A DNA stretch of 64,000 nucleotides, taken from positions 124,001-188,000 of the forward strand of contig NZ_JAGKTL010000002.1 in assembly GCF_017908595.1 (NCBI RefSeq). Reading direction: 5' to 3'. The notes beneath the pieces are model-generated. The model had not been told where the DNA came from and made no database searches. It worked only from the letters and a program-made list of their open reading frames with translations. Positions 9,498 to 19,800 of the stretch are shown here, piece by piece. Both the position numbers and the translations under genes were made by a program. This DNA is from Rhodothermus bifroesti. Lineage in GTDB: Bacteria; Bacteroidota; Rhodothermia; Rhodothermales; Rhodothermaceae. Position 1 is the first letter of the stretch. The number at the start of each line of letters is the position of its first letter.

Positions 9498-10322
9498 CTA
9501 TTGGGTCTCTGGGCGAGGCACCAGAGCGATGATGCGTAAGGGGCCACCGCTGCCACGGTGGATTTTCATGGGTAGCGCAATGACAAAGGCTCCGCGCGCA
9601 GGGAGCTGGTCTAAGGCGGCTACATTCTCGAAAGCAGGTACATTTTCAGCAAAAAGCACCTGGTGCGTCTCAAAGAGGGTAGATTGGCCATAATCAATGC
9701 TGGGCGTATCGATGCCTACCGCTTTGGGGCGGCGGTTTGCAAGCAGCCAGCGGGCGGCTTCGGGATGCAGACCAGGAAAATGCAGTTGGGCTACGGCTTC
9801 AGGCCCGCGGGCATCGGTGCCCATGTAGCGCACGCGGTCGGGCCAAAACTGACTATAGCCAGTGCGGAGCAGCACGATGGCGCCTTCCGGGATCGATCCG
9901 TGTTCAGCTTCCCAGGCTTCAAGGTCGGCTACCTGAATCTGATAGTCGCGGTTTGCCAGCGCTTTTTCAGATACATCGATCACCACGGCTGCGCCCATAA
10001 GCTGGGTGAGCGGGATTTCATCGGTGCTCCACTTTCCTTCTGCAAAGTGCACCGGTGCGTCGAGGTGCGTGCCCCCATGTTCGGCTGTGCAGAACGTGTT
10101 CGCTTCATAGTAGTAACCTGCCTCGGTATACCCACGGTGATCGATGCGAAGCTGAAAACCTTCAGCCGTAGGCCAGTAAATCGTCGTCTCGTCGTACGGA
10201 TAGCTCAGGTCAAGCACTTCATAGCCGGCAGGAGGAAACGTAAAAGGCCGAGGCGCTTCTGGGGAGGGGCGGCATCCGAAGAACAGCAACCCTGCCGCAA
10301 GCATCCCATAAAATCGGTTCAT
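9498..10322 (-). CDS. Cyclase-family (kynurenine formamidase-like) lipoprotein
   Basis: 274 residues. Members of this family are metal-dependent amide hydrolases; the substrate here is unknown. The signature HGGTHLDAPVHF is at residues 82-93, giving the His/His/Asp/His metal ligands. Unlike the cytoplasmic formamidase it carries a lipoprotein signal peptide with lipobox LFFGC (Cys17), so it acts outside the cytoplasm, probably tethered to a membrane. That export argues against a simple role in tryptophan breakdown. It lies downstream of the lpd terminator with only about 38 bases between the hairpin and its start codon, so its promoter must be very compact or expression comes from readthrough. 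Confidence 0.85.
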   Translation of the reverse strand: MNRFYGMLAAGLLFFGCRPSPEAPRPFTFPPAGYEVLDLSYPYDETTIYWPTAEGFQLRIDHRGYTEAGYYYEANTFCTAEHGGTHLDAPVHFAEGKWSTDEIPLTQLMGAAVVIDVSEKALANRDYQIQVADLEAWEAEHGSIPEGAIVLLRTGYSQFWPDRVRYMGTDARGPEAVAQLHFPGLHPEAARWLLANRRPKAVGIDTPSIDYGQSTLFETHQVLFAENVPAFENVAALDQLPARGAFVIALPMKIHRGSGGPLRIIALVPRPETQ

Positions 10323-10360
10323 GGCATCAGGCGCTTGGGGATGATGGATTCAAAAAATAC

Positions 10361-10392
10361 AAAAAAACCCCGGCATCTGAATACCGGGGTTT
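10361..10392 (-). terminator. Strong intrinsic terminator after lpd
   Basis: AAACCCCGG (10365-10373) and CCGGGGTTT (10384-10392) form a perfect 9-bp stem. Read leftward it is followed by a run of seven T, as expected for termination of the minus-strand dihydrolipoyl dehydrogenase gene that ends at 10413. Confidence 0.9.
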
Positions 10393-10412
10393 GAGCAGGG
10401 CTGCGAGGTCTT

Positions 10413-11837
10413 TTAGATATTGATTGGTTCGCCAATGGCCGCGCGGGCGGCTTCCATAATCGCTTCGGAGAGCGTCGGGTGGGGATGTATCGATTCGATG
10501 ATCTCATGGAAGGTGGTCTCCAGCGTGCGGGCCGCGACAGCTTCCGCAATCAGCTCGGTCGCGTCATGCCCAATAATGTGGCAGCCGAGGAATTCGCCAT
10601 ACTTAGCGTCGAAAATCACTTTAACAAAACCCTCAGTATGGCCCAGGGCTGTTGCCTTGCCTGAAGCAGTGAAGGGGAATTTGCCCACCTTAATGTCGTA
10701 GCCGGCTTCACGGGCTTTTTCTTCTGTGTAGCCGACCGAAGCGATCTGCGGTTGACAGTAGGTGCAGCCTGGAATGTTATTGTAGTTGAGTGGCCGCACG
10801 TCCTTACCTGCAATTTTTTCTACACACAAGATGCCCTCGTGGCTTGCTTTGTGCGCCAACCATGGTGGTCCGGCGACATCGCCAATAGCGTAAATGCCTG
10901 CCACGTTAGTCCGGTAGAACTCATCGACGACAATGCGACCGGGTTTGGTCTCAACGCCTAGGTCTTCGAGGCCTAAGTCCTCAATGTTACCTACGACGCC
11001 CACTGCTGAAAGCACCTGATCGGCTTTGAGGGTCTCCTGGCCGTTTTTTGTTTTAACCTGGATTTTGAGCTCTTTGCCTTTGGTATCCACCGATTCGACT
11101 TGAGCGCTGGTGAGCACCTTGATGCCCATTTTGCGGTAGGCGCGTTCGAGCTCTTTCGATACTTCAGTATCTTCGAGCGGGACGATCCGGTCCATCAGCT
11201 CCACTAGCGTGACCTCGGTCCCCATGTGGTGATAAAAATAGGCAAACTCGACCCCGATGGCGCCGGCCCCTACGATGACAAGCCGCTTAGGCTGTTCTTT
11301 TTGCAGCAGGGCTTCTTTATAGGTGATAATTTTCTTGCCGTCTATCGGCAGTGCAGGAATCTGGCGTGCCCGTGCCCCTGTAGCCAAGATGATGTGCGCA
11401 GCTTCGAGCGTGCGGGCTTCGCCAATTTTTTCCCCATCCATGTTGACCGATGGCTGCACGTCGATTTTGCCTTTAGCCACCAGGCGAGCACGGCCAAAGA
11501 TCACATCGATCTTGTTTTTTTTCATCAGAAAAGCCACGCCTTTGCTCATTTTATCGGCCACGGCGCGGCTGCGCTCGATGACTTTAGCAAAATCGGGTTC
11601 GACTTTGCCTTCGAGTTTTAGGCCGTAGGCTTGCAGGTTACGCGCCTCTGCGGCCATCTCAGCGCTTTTGAGCAGGGCTTTGGTGGGAATGCAGCCAATG
11701 TTTAAGCAGACGCCACCGAGTTTGTCTTTTTCGATAATGGCAGTTTTAAAGCCGAGCTGAGCAGCCCGGATAGCGGTTTCGTAGCCCCCTGGGCCGGAAC
11801 CGATTACCACGACGTCGTAGCGGGCATTGTTGGCCAT
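10413..11837 (-). CDS. lpdA: Dihydrolipoyl dehydrogenase (E3)
   Basis: FAD enzyme that reoxidises dihydrolipoamide in 2-oxoacid dehydrogenase and glycine-cleavage complexes, passing electrons to NAD+. 474 residues, normal length. N-terminal Rossmann motif VIGSGPGGYE; redox-active disulphide in GGVCLNIGCIPTKA (Cys44, Cys49); second nucleotide-binding motif VIVGAGAIGVEF; C-terminal catalytic pair in HPHPTLSEA. It stands alone: none of the E1/E2 genes lies nearby, so it may serve several complexes. A strong terminator isolates it from the downstream cyclase-family gene. Confidence 0.95.
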   Translation of the reverse strand: MANNARYDVVVIGSGPGGYETAIRAAQLGFKTAIIEKDKLGGVCLNIGCIPTKALLKSAEMAAEARNLQAYGLKLEGKVEPDFAKVIERSRAVADKMSKGVAFLMKKNKIDVIFGRARLVAKGKIDVQPSVNMDGEKIGEARTLEAAHIILATGARARQIPALPIDGKKIITYKEALLQKEQPKRLVIVGAGAIGVEFAYFYHHMGTEVTLVELMDRIVPLEDTEVSKELERAYRKMGIKVLTSAQVESVDTKGKELKIQVKTKNGQETLKADQVLSAVGVVGNIEDLGLEDLGVETKPGRIVVDEFYRTNVAGIYAIGDVAGPPWLAHKASHEGILCVEKIAGKDVRPLNYNNIPGCTYCQPQIASVGYTEEKAREAGYDIKVGKFPFTASGKATALGHTEGFVKVIFDAKYGEFLGCHIIGHDATELIAEAVAARTLETTFHEIIESIHPHPTLSEAIMEAARAAIGEPINI

Positions 11838-11945
11838 ATGCGCGTGCAGAGTTTACGTGGTCAAAGAGAACTTCCAAAAAATAACCGGTAGCGGGCGTTT
11901 TTGCTGCAGCGCTCCGGCAAGCTTATGTGAAAATGCCCATGGCTT

Positions 11946-13139
11946 TTAGCGCGGCCGTAGCCAGGGCGTGGGGTTGAGCACTTCCCCGCCGCGAAAGAGG
12001 GAGAAAAACACGCCGGCACGTTTGGGTTCGGCATCGGTGCCAGCACGGCCGATGACCTGTCCGGCCCGGACTTCTTGGCCAATCGATACGTAGACCAGCG
12101 ACAGGTTGCTGTAGAACGTTTGGTATTCGCCGTGTTGGATGAGGATATAGGTGCCATATTCCGGCATGGCGTCTACCGCGATGACACGGCCATCGAAGAC
12201 GGCCCGCACTTCGGCTTGTGGGGCTGTGCCAATGAGGATGCCGGGGTTAGGCGTACGCGTGCCATAGACTGGATTGACAATATCGCCAAACGGTTCAATG
12301 ACGGCTCCTTCGGCTGGCCAGGGTAAGCGTCCGCGGTTTTGTTCAAATGAGCCGGAAAGTTCGGCAAAGGCCACAGCTGCGCGGGGATCGGCAGCTTCAC
12401 GAGCCCGCTGTCGTTCTCGTTCCGCTGCCAAAAGAGCCTGAATACGCGACTCCAGTTCCTGAGCTGCCTGCCGCTTTTGGGCGAGTGACTGCTCAAGCGA
12501 TACGCGCTGGGTGCGAAGCGCTTGAATGACACGTCGCCGCTCCTGCTCCAAGCGCGCTAGGCGCTGGCGTTCGGCTTCAGCTTCCTGAAGAAGTTGTTCG
12601 GTTTCTTGGCGTGCAGCCAGCAGTTCCTGGCGGCGGACTTCAAGCTGGGCTGTTGCCTGCTGGATGGCTTCGAGCTTGGCGCGGCGTTGCCGGGCAAAAC
12701 GGCCCAGATAGCGGGCACGAATCAGCATTTGGTTGATGGACTCAGCCGACAAGAGCAAGGCCAAGTCGTGCATTCGGCCATATTTGTAGGCATGCAACGC
12801 CCGCCGCCGGTACTGCGCCTTAAGCGTTTCGATCTCCTGGCTCAGCAATCGCGCTGCCTGCTGGAGCGAGTCGATGGTTTGGGCCAATTGCTCCATACGT
12901 TGCCGATAGCTGCGCACCAGCTCACGGCGGATGGCGATCTGGCGCTCTAGATTTTCCAGGGTTTGCAGCGTAGCCTGTTCGGTCTGGACGGTTTCGCTTA
13001 GACGTGCCTCTTCCTGGCGAATTTGTTCTCGCAGGGCGCGTAGGCGACGCTCGATGGCTGTGCGATCGTTTTCGCTTTGGCCATAAGCGGCCAAAACCAA
13101 TAGCAAGCAACAAAACAGGCCGAGCAGCTGTGGCTTCAT
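11946..13139 (-). CDS. envC: Murein hydrolase activator EnvC-like (coiled coil + degenerate M23)
   Basis: 397 residues. EnvC-type proteins activate cell-wall amidases at division; they act in the periplasm. A signal peptide (MKPQLLGLFCCLLLVLAAYGQ) is followed by a long coiled coil (about residues 25-250, rich in Glu/Arg/Gln) and a C-terminal LytM/M23 domain. In that domain the zinc-ligand positions appear lost: where peptidases have H..G.D this has 'NPGILIGTAP', which fits an activator rather than an enzyme. I chose the ATG at 13139 because it starts the signal peptide and overlaps the DUF4292 gene's stop as ATGA; the open frame extends to 13193. Confidence 0.88.
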   Translation of the reverse strand: MKPQLLGLFCCLLLVLAAYGQSENDRTAIERRLRALREQIRQEEARLSETVQTEQATLQTLENLERQIAIRRELVRSYRQRMEQLAQTIDSLQQAARLLSQEIETLKAQYRRRALHAYKYGRMHDLALLLSAESINQMLIRARYLGRFARQRRAKLEAIQQATAQLEVRRQELLAARQETEQLLQEAEAERQRLARLEQERRRVIQALRTQRVSLEQSLAQKRQAAQELESRIQALLAAERERQRAREAADPRAAVAFAELSGSFEQNRGRLPWPAEGAVIEPFGDIVNPVYGTRTPNPGILIGTAPQAEVRAVFDGRVIAVDAMPEYGTYILIQHGEYQTFYSNLSLVYVSIGQEVRAGQVIGRAGTDAEPKRAGVFFSLFRGGEVLNPTPWLRPR

Positions 13140-13915
13140 GGCTGATCGCTTAAGGCATTCAAAGGCAGACGCTGCGTACCTGTAGGGTTCCAAGTGAATG
13201 CTAACGAGGGTGGATTGAGCGTCAGTTCACGATAGTATAGCCGGACCTCGAAGCCTTGTAGCGGCTGCGCCATCCGTAAACGCCGCGGGAGAAACACGTT
13301 TCCAAAGCGGTCAAAGGCATCAAAGTGAAAAGCTTCAATCACCTGGCCTGCAGCATCGTAGTGTTCGTAGCGCACTACGCACCATCGGGTTGGGTCAATC
13401 CTGTAGCGATAGCTGCCAGCTGTGTCCTGAAGCACATAGGAGGTAGAATCTGCCATAACTTGCCAAAAACCTGCAGGGGGGTAAAAAGCTCCAAGTAGGC
13501 TTAGGAATGGGTCCTGATGGGTCATTATGGGTAGCCAATAGCGTATGGGGTCGTGCCGCGCTGCTGTGTACAAACGCCGGTGAATGCGGTCGTGCAAGAA
13601 AACGCTGTCGGGTGTGATCAAAAGTCGGGCCGCTTCAATACCCCAACCTGCATGAAGGCGTACCAGGATCGAATCGCTGCGGCGTGCAGTTACGGTGGCC
13701 GAAAGGTTGTCGATCCCTGCTGGAGAGCGAAGTTGCACGTTGGCTTTTGCAGTAAAACTTAGCAGGGTGTCGAGGGGCAGCCGAAGATGGGCTCGGATTT
13801 GTTCAGCGGTGTGATAGGGAAAGCGGGCGGGCAGCTCAGGGGCTTCGACAATTCGGGGGCCACGGCTGCAGCCAGCCAAAAGGAGCAGGCAGACGATCAG
13901 TCCTTGGATACGCAT
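13136..13915 (-). CDS. DUF4292 family lipoprotein
   Basis: 259 residues from the ATG at 13915, which begins MRIQGLIVCLLLLAGC, a lipoprotein signal with the modified Cys at residue 16. The remainder is beta-rich with phrases such as 'FTAKANVQLRSPAG' and 'YRYRIDPTRW' typical of DUF4292, a family related to LolA/LolB-like lipoprotein carriers in Bacteroidota. The role is unproven. It lies between a TPR gene (7-base gap) and envC (ATGA overlap), a gene order I know from Bacteroidota, which supports a cell-envelope assembly function. Confidence 0.8.
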   Translation of the reverse strand: MRIQGLIVCLLLLAGCSRGPRIVEAPELPARFPYHTAEQIRAHLRLPLDTLLSFTAKANVQLRSPAGIDNLSATVTARRSDSILVRLHAGWGIEAARLLITPDSVFLHDRIHRRLYTAARHDPIRYWLPIMTHQDPFLSLLGAFYPPAGFWQVMADSTSYVLQDTAGSYRYRIDPTRWCVVRYEHYDAAGQVIEAFHFDAFDRFGNVFLPRRLRMAQPLQGFEVRLYYRELTLNPPSLAFTWNPTGTQRLPLNALSDQP

Positions 13916-13922
13916 AGGCACT

Positions 13923-15563
13923 TCAGGGACTGCGGTAAGTGGACAGAAGCTGGCGCAGGTGGGCATTTTCGGGGTCGCGCTGGAGGGCTTCCTGCCAGGC
14001 TTGCCGTGCTGCGTCGAGCAAACCCAGGCGCGCTAGCGCTTCACCGTAGTAGGCGTAGGCCAACGGTGAAGCACGCTTGGCAGACAACAGCGGCTGCAAG
14101 ACATCCTGGGCGGCTTCGGGACGGCCAGCTTGCAGCTCAAGCCAGGCCAACGTTTCTAGCATCCAAGATTCCTTGCTTTCTCGGGCAGCCTGTCGCGCCT
14201 GACGAAGGGCTGCTTCGGGCTGTTGGCCTACCAGAAACTGGACCACAGCACAGTGGGTAGCTACAGCCGGTGTGGTGCCTGCGCGACCGAGCGCTTGAGC
14301 ACAGGCTTGACGTGCTTTTTCAGGGGCCTCGAGCTGGGCCCACAGCCGTCCCGCAAAGGCTTCCCATTCGGCCACTTCTTCAGGAGACAGCTCTAGGTAT
14401 TCCTCCTGCAAAGCTAGCAGCGTTTCAAGATGGGTTAACGCAGCCCGAAGGTTGCCCGTTTGCAGCTGCGCGTACGCTGCTAGACGAAGCAGCGGTAATT
14501 GACCGGGAAAGAGAAACAGCCCTTCTTCGGCTATGCGGGCGCTTCGGTGAGGATAGCCCGCCAGGAGCCAAAGGCGCGCAGCGTCCGTCCAAGCCTTTAA
14601 GTCGCGGGGATCTAGATGCAAGCTGCGTTCCAGCAAGGCAGCAGCACGCTCGGGCTGGCGTTGTTGGAGCAAGGTGGCCTGCAGACGCAGCGCCTCAACC
14701 TGGCTAGAGTCTTGTGCTAAAAGCTGATCGAGGAGCTGCTGAGCTTCTTGAAGCGTCAAGCTGTCGGTTGGTGTATGGAGAAGCTGGCGAATGCGGGCCA
14801 GCAAAGCGCTGGGTGTGGTAGGAGCTTCCGCCAAACGGCTTAACAGCCGAGCTGCAACGGTGTCACGAGGATCAAGGCGTAGGGCATATTGCAGCGCTGA
14901 TCGGGCTTGGGGTACCTGACGGCGGGCGAGGTAAAGGGTACCTATCGTGCGCCACAGCGCTGGATCGTTTGGAGCGAGCTGTACCAGAGCTTCAAGCGAG
15001 GTTAGGGCAGCTTGCGTATCTCCTGCAGCCAACTGCAACGGCCAAAGGGCACGATACCAGGCAGTATCGGGGCCGTATTGTGCCAGCAGGTGTTCGTACA
15101 GATAGCGGGCTGTAGCAAAGTCTTGGGCTTTGCGTGCTTCCTCGGCCCGAAAGGCCAGTGCACGCGGGTCGTTAGGATGGCGCTGTAAGATATAGGCTAC
15201 CAGAGCACGGGCTTCGCCAAGCCGCTGGTTAGCTTGCAGGAGATCAAGGGCTTCATGGCAGTAGCTCACCTCCTCGGAAGCACGGCGACAGGCTTGTTCA
15301 GCATAAAAAAAAGCTGTTTCGAGGTTGTTTTGCTGCTGATATGCGTGGGCCAGGGTGATTAAAAGCGCTGGCTCACCCGGAAGCAATGAGAGCGCTTCTT
15401 CCAACAAGGGAATGGCCTGATCTGGTCGATCCACTTGCAAATACGTTAGGCTGCGCACCAGCAGTTGCTGAGCCCGTAGCGTATCGGCCATTTGGCTTTG
15501 GGCAACCGCCGGGTTTAGCGGTAGCCATACAAGAGCAAGTAGCCAACAGCCCCAAACTCTCAT
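13923..15563 (-). CDS. Exported tetratricopeptide-repeat protein
   Basis: 546 residues with a cleavable signal peptide (MRVWGCWLLALVWLPLNPAVAQ). The rest is a chain of TPR-type helix pairs, for example DRPDQAIPLLEEALSLLPGE, 'PQARSALQYALRLDPRD' and 'DAARQAWQEALQRDPENA' near the C-terminus, spread from about residue 35 to 540. TPR arrays are protein-interaction scaffolds; the partner is unknown. It heads the TPR–DUF4292–EnvC operon, so a role in envelope or division machinery is likely by context only. Confidence 0.85.
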   Translation of the reverse strand: MRVWGCWLLALVWLPLNPAVAQSQMADTLRAQQLLVRSLTYLQVDRPDQAIPLLEEALSLLPGEPALLITLAHAYQQQNNLETAFFYAEQACRRASEEVSYCHEALDLLQANQRLGEARALVAYILQRHPNDPRALAFRAEEARKAQDFATARYLYEHLLAQYGPDTAWYRALWPLQLAAGDTQAALTSLEALVQLAPNDPALWRTIGTLYLARRQVPQARSALQYALRLDPRDTVAARLLSRLAEAPTTPSALLARIRQLLHTPTDSLTLQEAQQLLDQLLAQDSSQVEALRLQATLLQQRQPERAAALLERSLHLDPRDLKAWTDAARLWLLAGYPHRSARIAEEGLFLFPGQLPLLRLAAYAQLQTGNLRAALTHLETLLALQEEYLELSPEEVAEWEAFAGRLWAQLEAPEKARQACAQALGRAGTTPAVATHCAVVQFLVGQQPEAALRQARQAARESKESWMLETLAWLELQAGRPEAAQDVLQPLLSAKRASPLAYAYYGEALARLGLLDAARQAWQEALQRDPENAHLRQLLSTYRSP

Positions 15564-15665
15564 AGAACCCTATTGGAGATGTACGAAACGTTACGTCGCT
15601 GCAGCAACGAAGGCACGTGCCAGAGGTTTCGGATCCTAAACGCTGTAGCGTGATACCCTCTGAGG

Positions 15666-15682
15666 TGCTGTTTGTAACAGCA
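15666..15682. promoter_or_regulatory. Inverted repeat upstream of the RND efflux operon
   Basis: TGCTGTT and AACAGCA flank a 3-base centre, a perfect 7-bp inverted repeat suited to a dimeric repressor. It lies in the 203-base divergent gap between the TPR gene and the RND operon, about 85 bases before the adaptor start. A second palindrome, GGCACGTGCC, lies near 15612. No regulator gene is adjacent. Confidence 0.35.
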
Positions 15683-15766
15683 TGGTGCGGTTCGTGAAGG
15701 CTCTGGTATCCGAAGGCAAAGTGGCGGGGTATAACCTTCGTGGTTAAAATCGGCAAAGGCATAAAT

Positions 15767-16816
15767 ATGGTACGTAAGGCGCTCTGGGGGCTGATTGGCT
15801 TAGGCGTCGTTGCAGGTTTGGTGTATGCCCGCTGGCCTAAAAATGCAGAAGTCACGGCAACGCCTGCAACGCAGCGATTGCGGGTACAGGCGGTTGTGCT
15901 ACAACCAGCGCGGGTGGCAGATCGGCTGACAGTAACGGGTACGGTGCGGGCTGGCGAAGCGGTTGAGCTGCATAGTGAGATATCTGGTATTGTGGAGGCA
16001 TTGTTTTTTGAAGAGGGGCGGCCAGTGCAGCAGGGAGCACTGCTGGTGCGGCTTAACGACGACGAGCTGCAGGCGCAGCTGCGGCAGGTGGAAGCTCGGG
16101 TGCAATTGGTGCAAGAACAGCTCCAGCGCCAAGAGCAATTGCTTGAGCGGGGCGGCGTAAGTCAGGAGACCGTCGACGCTACGCGGAGTGAGGCGCGCGT
16201 GCTCCAAGCCCAAGCGGACTTGATTCGGGCACAGCTTGCCAAAACAGAGGTGCGTGCCCCGTTTAGCGGGGTGATCGGGCTACGTTCGATCAGCGTAGGC
16301 AGCTATGTAACCCCCAATACACCGATTGCCCTGTTGCAGGCACTCGACTCAGTGAAAATCGAGTTTGCTGTTCCAGAGCGTTATGCCCATCGCGTGCAGG
16401 TCGGGCAGCGCATTCGGTTTACTGTTGAAGGCCAAACGCGAACCTTTGAGGGACGCATTTATGCCGTTGAACCGCGTATCGACGAGAGCACGCGCATGCT
16501 GCGCGTTCGGGCCATCAGCCAAAATAGCGAGCGGCTTTTGGTTCCGGGCGCTTTTGCGCGTATTGAACTGATCTTTCAAGAGATTGACCAAGCATTGCTC
16601 GTACCTGCGATCGCGGTCATTCCGGAGATGGGTCAAAGTAAAGTGTTTGTCTACGAAGACGGTCAAGTTGCTGTACGTTATATCACCCTGGGCCTGCGCT
16701 TAGAAGACAGCGTGCAGGTGCTTGAAGGATTGCAGCCGCAAGATACCGTGATGATTACGGGTATGCAGCTATTGCAACCCGGCATGCCGGTCGAGGTCGA
16801 GGTGGTCCAGCCTTAA
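15767..16816 (+). CDS. RND efflux periplasmic adaptor (membrane fusion protein)
   Basis: 349 residues. Connects the inner-membrane pump to the TolC channel. An N-terminal hydrophobic anchor (about residues 5-20) precedes the lipoyl/barrel-sandwich half (VTGTVRAGEAVELHSEISG), a Gln/Glu-rich helical hairpin (residues about 95-140), then the second lipoyl half (KTEVRAPFSGVIGLRSISVG) and the beta-barrel and membrane-proximal domains. I chose the ATG at 15767: AAAGG lies seven bases before it, and the longer frame from 15740 adds only nine residues without signal character. First gene of a three-gene efflux operon. Confidence 0.92.
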   Translation: MVRKALWGLIGLGVVAGLVYARWPKNAEVTATPATQRLRVQAVVLQPARVADRLTVTGTVRAGEAVELHSEISGIVEALFFEEGRPVQQGALLVRLNDDELQAQLRQVEARVQLVQEQLQRQEQLLERGGVSQETVDATRSEARVLQAQADLIRAQLAKTEVRAPFSGVIGLRSISVGSYVTPNTPIALLQALDSVKIEFAVPERYAHRVQVGQRIRFTVEGQTRTFEGRIYAVEPRIDESTRMLRVRAISQNSERLLVPGAFARIELIFQEIDQALLVPAIAVIPEMGQSKVFVYEDGQVAVRYITLGLRLEDSVQVLEGLQPQDTVMITGMQLLQPGMPVEVEVVQP

Positions 16817-16829
16817 ACCTTACGTTGCC

Positions 16830-19800
16830 ATGAGCCTATATTCTGTAAGCATTCGACGCCCTGTGCTGGCCATCGTGCTTTCGCTGGTCATTGTGCTGTT
16901 CGGCCTGGTCAGCTTTACCTATCTGGGCGTGCGTGAATATCCGGCGGTTGATCCTCCGATTATTACGGTGTCGACCAACTACCGAGGCGCAAACGCCGAG
17001 GTCATTGAATCCCAAATTACGGAGCCCCTAGAAGAGTCAATCAACGGGATTGCGGGGGTGCGTTCGATCACGTCGGTCAGCCGCGATGGACGCTCGACGA
17101 TTACCGTAGAATTTGAGTTGGATGTGGATCTTGAGCAGGCGGCCAACGATGTGCGTGACCGGGTTTCGCGGGCCATGTCTAATTTGCCCCCTGATGTGGA
17201 GCCGCCTATTGTCTCCAAAGCGGATGCCGATGCCCAGCCGATCGTTTTCCTCAACATCAAAAGCGACCGGCGCAACTTGCTGGAGCTAACGCGCCTGGCT
17301 GAAGAGCTGTTTAAAGAGCGACTGCAGACCATCCCAGGCGTAAGTTCAGTTGATGTCTGGGGAGCCAGGCGCTATGCTATGCGGATTTGGCTCGATCCGC
17401 ATAAGTTGGCGGCCTACCGGCTCTCGCCTATGGACGTGCGGGATGCGCTGCAAAGGGAAAACGTGGAGCTGCCTTCTGGGCGCATCGAAGGTGGTGCTGT
17501 TGAACTTTCCATCCGTACGCTGAGTCGGCTTGAGACGCCAGAGGATTTTAATAACCTGATCCTTAAAGCAGAGGGAGGCCAGCTGGTACGGCTACGCGAC
17601 GTCGGATATGCCGAGCTGGGGCCAGAGAACGACCGAACTGTGCTTAAGCGCGACGGCATCCCCATGGTGGGGGTGGTACTGCGACCTCAGCCTGGAGCGA
17701 ACTACATTGCTATTGCCGACGAATTTTATCGTCGCTTGGAACAAATCAAAAAAGAACTGCCAGCTGACCTCGAGCTGGGCATTGGCTTTGACATTACCCA
17801 ATACATTCGAGAGTCTATCCGTGAGGTGCAGCAGACGATCTACCTAGCGATCGTCTTGGTTGTGCTGATCATCTTTTTGTTCTTGCGCGACTGGCGCACA
17901 ACGATCATTCCGGTGCTGGTCATTCCAGTGTCCCTGATTGGGGCGTTTTTTATCATGTACGTTTTGGGCTTTTCCATCAACGTACTGACGCTGCTGGGGA
18001 TTGTCTTGGCCATCGGATTGGTCGTCGACGATGCTATTGTCGTGCTTGAAAACATCTATGCAAAGCTAGAGCAAGGTCGTCCACCTGTTGAAGCGGGAAT
18101 TGTGGGTACACGTGAAATCTTTTTTGCGGTTATTGCCACGACGCTGGCTTTGGTGGCGGTGTTTATGCCGCTACTGTTTCTAGGAGGACTTACCGGCCGG
18201 TTGTTTCGGGAGTTTGGCATGACGCTGGCTGGCGCCGTGGTAATCTCTTCGTTTGTGGCCCTGACGCTTACGCCAATGCTGGCTACACGTTTGCTGCAGG
18301 GCCATTCAGGCCACTCTTGGTTTTATTACAAAACTGAACCGTTTTTCCAACGTCTGGCCCAGGGGTATCGACGTTCACTAGAGGCTTTTTTGCGGCGACG
18401 GTGGCTAGCCTTTCCGGTACTGGCGACTGCAGCGGCGTTGATCTTTGTGTTCTTTAAGGCCCTTCCAGAAGAGCTGGTCCCTACCGAAGACCGAAGCAGC
18501 ATCGTGATTTCAGCCACGGGACCGGAAGGGGCTACCTTTGCCTACATGGAGCAGTACATCGATCAGCTCGTGCGCATGGTCCAAGAAGAGGTGCCTGAGC
18601 ACGAAGCCATCATTTCGGTTACTTCACCAGGGTTTGGGGCTGCCTCGGCGGTCAATTCAGGGTTTGTTCGGCTAATCTTGAAAGATCCAGACCAGCGGGA
18701 GCGGACCCAGCAAGAGATTGCCAACTATTTGACCCGAAGGGTGCGCGACTTTCCAGGCGCTCGTACCTTTGTAGCCCAACCGCAGTCTATTGGAGATCGT
18801 CGCGGGGGGTTACCGGTGCAGTACGTATTGCAAGCCCCTAACTTGGAAAAACTCCAAGAAGTGTTGCCACGCTTTCTGGCCGAGGCTGAAAAAGACCCAA
18901 CCTTTACCTTTGTAGACGTCAACCTGAAGTTTAACAAACCTGAGTTGCGCCTGCGTATCGACCGGGACCGTGCGCGGCAGGCTGGCGTGTCGGCTGTAGA
19001 TATTGCGCAGACGATCCAGCTTGCGCTTAGCGAGCAGCGCATCGGCTATTACATTATGGATGGTAAGCAGTATCAGGTGATTGCTCAGGTGCAACGTGCA
19101 AACCGTAACGAACCTTTAGATCTGCGCACACTCTACGTACGCAATACCCGTGGCGAGCTGATTCCTCTGGATAATCTGGTAGAACTTCGCGAGGAAAGCA
19201 CACCGCCGCAGCGCTATCGGTTCGACCGTTACGTGTCGGCCACCATATCGGCAGGCCTTGCTCCGGGCAAAACCATTGGTGACGGCATTGAGGCCATGGA
19301 TGCAATTGCCGAGCGGGTGCTGGACGAAACGTTTTCCACAACGCTGAGCGGCCCCTCACGAGATTTTGCCGAAAGTAGTCAGAGCCTCCTGTTTGTGTTT
19401 CTGTTTGCGCTTGTACTGGTGTATTTGATCTTGGCTGCTCAGTTCGAAAGTTTTCGTGACCCACTGATCATTATGCTTACGGTGCCACTAGCGTTGGCAG
19501 GGGCGCTACTGGCCCTGTGGTATTTCCAGCAGACGCTGAATATCTTCAGCGAAATCGGAATGATCATGCTTATCGGTTTAGTAACCAAAAATGGTATTCT
19601 CATTGTAGAATTTGCAAATCAGCGTAAAGCAGCAGGCTTAAGCATCTTTGAAGCGATCATCGAAGGGGCTGCTGCCCGGTTCCGGCCTGTGCTGATGACC
19701 AGCCTCTCGACCATTCTGGGCATTTTGCCCATTGCTTTAGCCCTCGGTGCCGGCTCTGAGAGTCGCATTCCGATGGGGATCGCCATTATCGGTGGCCTGC

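Noticed and set aside
11946-13139. Reading the EnvC homologue as an active M23 peptidase
   Set aside because: The expected zinc-ligand motif is replaced by NPGILIGTAP, so the activator interpretation is better.
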